A DNA stretch of 16,145 nt. It comes from Anaerolineae bacterium (GTDB lineage Bacteria; Chloroflexota; Anaerolineae; B4-G1). Location of the stretch: NCBI GenBank assembly GCA_030612585.1, contig JAUWNP010000099.1:1-16145 (forward strand). The letters are read 5' to 3'. Position numbers and translations under genes: made by a program. The first letter of the stretch is position 1. Every line of letters starts with the position of its first letter. A model generated the notes under the pieces. That model ran no database searches and was not told where the DNA came from. It saw only the letters and a list, made by a program, of their open reading frames with translations. Shown piece by piece: positions 13,400 to 16,145 of this stretch.

Positions 13400-15157
13400 T
13401 TAGGCATTGTAAGGCACTGTTACCACCTTATCGGCAATCTCCGCTTGCAGAGCCTCAATTTTGCCTGTAACGTGAGGTAGTATTTCACCCTGTGAAATGA
13501 TGGTGCGTTCAGAACTGCGACGGAGTTTCAGCTCAACGCCCCCTGCCTCAAGTGAGCGTTTGCTCACTGTCAACCTTATGGGAATGCCTATCAGGTCAGC
13601 GTCGTTGAACTTGACACCGGCCCTCTCATCGCGGTCATCGTACAGTACCTCGACATTTGCGGACTGTAAATCAGCATACAGGCGCTCGGCTGTCTCTCCA
13701 CCGCCTTGCAAAGCCACTATGTAGACGTGATAAGGTGTCACAGTAATCGGCCAGATGAGGCCATGCTCATCGTGGTATTCTTCAGCCACACATGCTAATA
13801 GACGCCCAACGCCAATGCCATAAGACCCCATGACCACTGGCTTGGCCTGTCCGTCTTTGTCAGAGAATGTACAGCCCATTGCCTCAGAGTAACGAGTGCC
13901 CAACTTGAAGATGTTGCCAACTTCCACTCCCTTCGAGGCGTGCATAGCAGCACCACAGTCGGGACAGGCATATCCCTCCTTGGCTACGGCAATATCTGCG
14001 ATAATATCGGCCCGATAGTCTCGCTCATAATTGACATTCAGCAAGTGATAGCCCTCCTCATTGGCGCCAGCCACTAGATTGGGCGACTCTGGGATGAGGT
14101 CATCTACAACTATGATCACATCCTTGATGCCTTTGGGAGAAGCGTATCCGGGAATAGCACCTGTGCCTCGGATCTCCTCATCTGTCGCCGGACGCAGAGA
14201 CTTGGCTCCTACAGCGTTGACCAGTTTGGTCTCGTTTACGTCCATGTCTCCGCGTACAACAGCGAACACGAATTTCTCTACGTCCTGTTGCATCTCTGTG
14301 GTTGTTGCTATTCTGAAAAACGCCTTTGCAGTCTTTGACTTGGGCACGCCCAGGAATTCTGCCAGACCCTCGATAGTAGTTACGCCCGGCGTGGCGACTC
14401 TTTCAGTTGGTCTGATCTTCTCCTCCATCGAAGCGGGTTTCTGAAACCTGGCGACCTGACGATTGGCCCTGTACCCACATGTGTCACAAATGAGTATGGT
14501 GTCTTCTCCAATTGGGGTAAGGTACATGAATTCATGGGCCATCTTTCCGCCCATCATTCCTACATCTGACCTGATTGCTATCACAGGCAGATCGCAACAG
14601 TGAAAGATGTCAAAGTAGGCCTGATAGTGAGCCCGATATTGGATGTCCAAGCCTTCCCAGTCCGCATCTAAACTGTAACTATCCTTCATTGTGAACTCTC
14701 TCACCCTGATCAAACCGGCGCGTGGGCGAGGGTCATCACGCCATTTTGTCTGGATATGGTATGGCAAGCGTGGTAATTGCTTGTAGGATTGAATCTCCGT
14801 CCTCACCAGGTCAGCGATGACTTCCTCATGGGTCATCGCCAATACCATATCTCGACCGTTCTTGTCGTGGAAGCGCCCCATCTCCGAACCGATCTGGTAC
14901 CAGCGTCCGGTTTCCTTCCATAAGTCGGCTGGATGGACAACAGGCATAGTGATCTCCTGTCCCCCGATAGCGTTCATCTCTTCACGCAGGATGTTCTCGA
15001 TTTTGGTCATTGAACGTTGTGCCAGGTGCAGATAACTGAAAATGCCAGCCCCCAGTTGACGTATGAACCCGGCCTGAACAAGCAAGCGGTGACTGGCAAT
15101 CTGTGTGTCTGCAGGTGGTTTCCGTAAGGTCCGGCCAAAAAGTCTGCTCATTTTCAT
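13400..15157 (-). CDS. proS: Prolyl-tRNA synthetase (class II, bacterial type with editing domain)
   Basis: The protein has 585 residues. ATG 15157 is preferred because GGAGGTGA (complement of 15162-15169) is correctly placed; a longer in-frame start at 15211 lies upstream of the terminator hairpin. The N-terminal catalytic core begins with SRLFGRTLRKPPADTQIASH and GFIRQLGAGIFSYL, followed by motif 2 LAMTHEEVIADLVR, then DDPRPRAGLIRVREFTMKDS. An inserted YbaK-like editing domain covers roughly residues 240-400 (VRGDMDVNETKLVNAVGA). Motif 3 is GSYGIGVGRLLACVAEE, and an anticodon-binding domain closes the protein (VEVLYDDRDERAGVKFNDAD). It charges tRNA-Pro with proline and removes mischarged alanine. 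The gene is visibly less GC-rich than the operon at 1-8353. It has its own promoter and a leader with a proline-rich ORF and terminator. It converges on the helicase gene, and the 93 bases between them hold no clear terminator. Confidence 0.96.
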   Translation of the reverse strand: MKMSRLFGRTLRKPPADTQIASHRLLVQAGFIRQLGAGIFSYLHLAQRSMTKIENILREEMNAIGGQEITMPVVHPADLWKETGRWYQIGSEMGRFHDKNGRDMVLAMTHEEVIADLVRTEIQSYKQLPRLPYHIQTKWRDDPRPRAGLIRVREFTMKDSYSLDADWEGLDIQYRAHYQAYFDIFHCCDLPVIAIRSDVGMMGGKMAHEFMYLTPIGEDTILICDTCGYRANRQVARFQKPASMEEKIRPTERVATPGVTTIEGLAEFLGVPKSKTAKAFFRIATTTEMQQDVEKFVFAVVRGDMDVNETKLVNAVGAKSLRPATDEEIRGTGAIPGYASPKGIKDVIIVVDDLIPESPNLVAGANEEGYHLLNVNYERDYRADIIADIAVAKEGYACPDCGAAMHASKGVEVGNIFKLGTRYSEAMGCTFSDKDGQAKPVVMGSYGIGVGRLLACVAEEYHDEHGLIWPITVTPYHVYIVALQGGGETAERLYADLQSANVEVLYDDRDERAGVKFNDADLIGIPIRLTVSKRSLEAGGVELKLRRSSERTIISQGEILPHVTGKIEALQAEIADKVVTVPYNA

Positions 15158-15169
15158 TGATTCACCTCC

Positions 15170-15208
15170 AAAAAGATAAAACCAGCCTCCGGGGGGTCGG
15201 AAGGCTGG
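15170..15208 (-). terminator. Intrinsic terminator in the proS leader, directly before the ribosome binding site
   Basis: In the RNA, CCAGCCUUC (from 15208) pairs with GGAGGCUGG (ending at 15182), nine pairs including one G-U, around a C-rich loop. It is followed by UUUUAUCUUUUU (15181-15170), and the GGAGG of proS begins at the next base. A terminator between promoter and start codon means that proS must be expressed by readthrough or antitermination. Confidence 0.8.
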
Positions 15209-15271
15209 CAAACCAAGCGGATGGCTGGCGATGCCCAGGCAGCGCTAACCGGACCCCCGAAACGGGTACGG
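15190..15271 (-). promoter_or_regulatory. Mutually exclusive leader hairpins (antiterminator candidate)
   Basis: Three segments compete. Segment 1 (15263-15271), which contains the last two proline codons of the leader ORF, can pair with segment 2 (15249-15258) in a 3+4 bp stem with one mismatch. Segment 2 (RNA CGGGGGUCCGG) can instead pair with segment 3 (RNA CCGACCCCC, 15192-15200), giving nine base pairs with one bulge. Segment 3 lies in the loop and at the base of the loop side of the terminator's left arm, so the 2:3 fold should block the terminator. The pairings were read by eye and no folding energies were computed. Confidence 0.5.
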
Positions 15272-15310
15272 CCACGGGCTGCTAGGGGCGGGGAATGTGT
15301 AATTCATCAT
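15245..15310 (-). CDS. Putative proline-rich leader peptide of proS (21 codons)
   Basis: The ORF ATG 15310 to TAG 15245 encodes MMNYTFPAPSSPWPYPFRGS plus G. Five of 21 codons are proline (7, 9, 12, 14, 16), grouped just before the segment that can form the antiterminator. A regulatory peptide that senses charged tRNA-Pro is the obvious reading upstream of a prolyl-tRNA synthetase. The caveat is that the only ribosome binding site (GAGG, 15324-15327) is 13 bases from this ATG and is better spaced for a three-codon ORF (MAR, ATG 15318), whose TGA overlaps this start. Translation would then need reinitiation. GC-rich DNA also favours CCN codons by chance. Confidence 0.45.
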   Translation of the reverse strand: MMNYTFPAPSSPWPYPFRGSG

Positions 15311-15336
15311 CGCGCCATTCTTACCTCACTAGACTT

Positions 15337-15365
15337 ATGTTAGCACAGGATGCGGTATCTGTCAA
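15337..15365 (-). promoter_or_regulatory. Sigma-70-type promoter for proS
   Basis: On the minus strand a perfect TTGACA (15365-15360), a 17-base spacer and TAACAT (15342-15337; four of six matches) are present. Predicted initiation near 15330 gives a leader of about 170 nt containing the proline-rich ORF and the terminator. Confidence 0.65.
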
Positions 15366-15366
15366 C

Positions 15367-15396
15367 TTGTCTGGATGGTCATAGGCGGTGTATAAT
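15367..15396 (+). promoter_or_regulatory. Promoter for the divergent membrane-protein gene (leaderless transcript likely)
   Basis: A perfect TATAAT (15391-15396) has TTGTCT (15367-15372) 18 bases upstream. Transcription would start at about 15402-15406, at or just before the ATG at 15406. No ribosome binding site is present between them. The -35 region is adjacent to the divergent proS -35 (15360-15365). Confidence 0.65.
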
Positions 15397-15405
15397 AGAA
15401 CCGTT

Positions 15406-15897
15406 ATGGATAGTCCTCTGACGATGCTCGGCTTTTTATCCATTTTCCACGTCATCGGTGCGGTGGCCCTGGCGAACGGTCTGCGCGGAGTGTGGAGTGG
15501 GCTGCACGACAAAGGGCGAGGGGGTTGCCGCTCCCTTTTCTTTGTAGTGTGGGGAGCGATGTTCGGCTGCCTGCCCTTTGGCCTTGGCCTGGAACTGGCG
15601 ACTGAGGAGGGGGGGACGTTTCTTGTCCTGCTCGGCGAGGCACTTATCTGGGGAAGCGTGTTTCTGGTAGCCTTGCTGGCCTGGGATACAGCCCTGGACC
15701 GGCTGCGTCCTTTCCTCCACAGGGACATGTGGCCTATGCTCTTTGGGGGATCGTTCATGGTGGTCGGCACGTGGGTAGGTGGTTCAATGGCCAGGGACGG
15801 CGAGATGTTCGGGTTGCTGCTTGGCGGCATCTTTGCGCTGGTTGGCGGTGTTATCTTTGCTGCCGGTGTCTGGAGTTACATCAAGGCGAAACGTTAG
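15406..15897 (+). CDS. Hypothetical multi-pass membrane protein
   Basis: I do not recognise this 163-residue protein. It has about five hydrophobic helices: near residues 7-27 (LGFLSIFHVIGAVALANGL), 44-65 (LFFVVWGAMFGCLPFGLGL), 69-93 (FLVLLGEALIWGSVFLVALL), 108-128 (MLFGGSFMVVGTWVGG) and 133-158 (FGLLLGGIFALVGGVIFAAG). The polar stretches between them are short, with HDKGRGGC after the first helix and an acidic-basic WDTALDRLRPFLHRD loop after the third. No catalytic or transporter motif stands out. ATG 15406 is chosen because the TATAAT box ends ten bases earlier; an in-frame GTG at 15388 would overlap the promoter. It is divergent from proS with about 250 bases between coding starts, and no operon partner is visible. 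Confidence 0.75.
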   Translation: MDSPLTMLGFLSIFHVIGAVALANGLRGVWSGLHDKGRGGCRSLFFVVWGAMFGCLPFGLGLELATEEGGTFLVLLGEALIWGSVFLVALLAWDTALDRLRPFLHRDMWPMLFGGSFMVVGTWVGGSMARDGEMFGLLLGGIFALVGGVIFAAGVWSYIKAKR

Positions 15898-15952
15898 GCT
15901 TCCAGTAACTATCCAGCGAAGCCACGCCTCAAACCGACAAGCGAAAACGTGG

Positions 15953-16044
15953 CATTCTGAGGAGCGCAGCGACGAAGAATCTCGGCTCACAAGTCAAGGT
16001 GGATAGCAAACATCCGAACGAGATTCTTCGCTACGCTCAGAATG
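15953..16044 (+). repeat. Inverted pair of short interspersed repeats
   Basis: CATTCTGAG at 15953-15961 and GAAGAATCTCG at 15974-15984 bound one copy. The second copy, 16019-16044, is in opposite orientation (CGAGATTCTTC, then CTCAGAATG). The outer 9 and 11 bases are identical in both; the centres differ (12 versus 6 bases). Thirty-four bases separate the copies. The family resembles the repeat inserted in the kinase gene (shared CGCTCAG). I see no gene between 15898 and 16085. Confidence 0.75.
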
Positions 16045-16085
16045 ACGAGTGAATCTTGCCTCGAGTTTGACTGGGGAGGACACTG

Positions 16086-16145
16086 ATGCTACAGACTGCT
16101 ATTGAGGCGGCCCGGCGGGCCGGTCGGGTGCTTGCTGAGCGTTAC
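16086..16145 (+). CDS. Probable inositol monophosphatase-family protein (first 20 codons only)
   Basis: ATG 16086 follows GGGGAGGA (16073-16080) at five bases. The visible 20 residues, MLQTAIEAARRAGRVLAERY, resemble the N-terminal helix of inositol monophosphatase/SuhB-type phosphatases (pattern AIEAARxAGxxL). The metal-binding motifs lie beyond the window, so the family call is tentative, while the start itself is well supported. Confidence 0.5.
   Translation, partial: MLQTAIEAARRAGRVLAERY

Noticed and set aside
15158..15211. Longer ProRS start at 15211
   Set aside because: The added residues overlap the terminator hairpin and do not resemble ProRS; ATG 15157 has a strong ribosome binding site and begins the conserved MKMSRLFG.
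15158..15330. T-box riboswitch for proS
   Set aside because: A synthetase leader with a terminator suggests a T-box, but the conserved UGGNACCGCG-type sequence is absent; GUGGCCGUACCCG is only a loose resemblance with extra bases. A covariance search would settle it.
1..16145. CRISPR array, tRNA or rRNA genes, insertion sequence transposase
   Set aside because: No regularly spaced direct repeats, no cloverleaf-like or rRNA-like stretch, and no transposase motifs were seen on either strand.

Overview
The window is high-GC bacterial DNA with tightly packed genes, most likely from a Chloroflexota (Anaerolineae-like) bacterium or a metagenome-assembled relative. That placement is inference. It rests on short interspersed palindromic repeats that I associate with such genomes (cores like TTCGGCTTCGCTCAGGACAG and GAAGAATCTCG, and the CAGACCTGACAGGTTT hairpin), a hopanoid-associated epimerase, and an anaerobic-type tungsten aldehyde:ferredoxin oxidoreductase. 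No rRNA or tRNA gene is present to settle it.

Region 1 (1-8353, + strand) is a catabolic gene cluster. It holds a GntR/UTRA regulator (5' end outside the window), an SCP2 sterol-carrier domain gene broken by one extra base, a D-2-hydroxyacid dehydrogenase, an FGGY kinase resembling the autoinducer-2 kinase LsrK, a DUF5946 gene that looks like a later arrival, a class II aldolase, an aldehyde:ferredoxin oxidoreductase (AOR) and a class III aminotransferase. Several junctions are 4-nt overlaps (ATGA or GTGA), which indicates translational coupling. A coherent but unproven reading is: phosphorylate a sugar-like substrate, cleave it with the aldolase, oxidise the released aldehyde with the AOR, and finish with the hydroxyacid dehydrogenase and aminotransferase.

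Region 2 (8359-11681, + strand) holds a membrane M28 peptidase gene cut by an in-frame stop inside a 72-bp duplication, a membrane-anchored endonuclease/exonuclease/phosphatase-family protein, and the HpnA-type epimerase. A cluster of palindromes lies between the first two.

Region 3 (11682-13306) is a 398-bp intergenic stretch with a 16-bp-stem palindrome, a small fragment resembling an aminoacyl-tRNA synthetase anticodon-binding domain, and a consensus sigma-70 promoter followed by an intrinsic terminator. A DEAD-box RNA helicase gene follows.

Region 4 (13400-16145) holds proS on the minus strand, visibly less GC-rich than region 1. Its leader carries a promoter, a 21-codon ORF with five proline codons, mutually exclusive hairpins and an intrinsic terminator just before the ribosome binding site. 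This looks like classical leader-peptide attenuation of a prolyl-tRNA synthetase and is the most interesting signal in the window. A divergent, probably leaderless membrane-protein gene, an inverted repeat pair and the first 20 codons of a probable inositol monophosphatase-family gene close the window.
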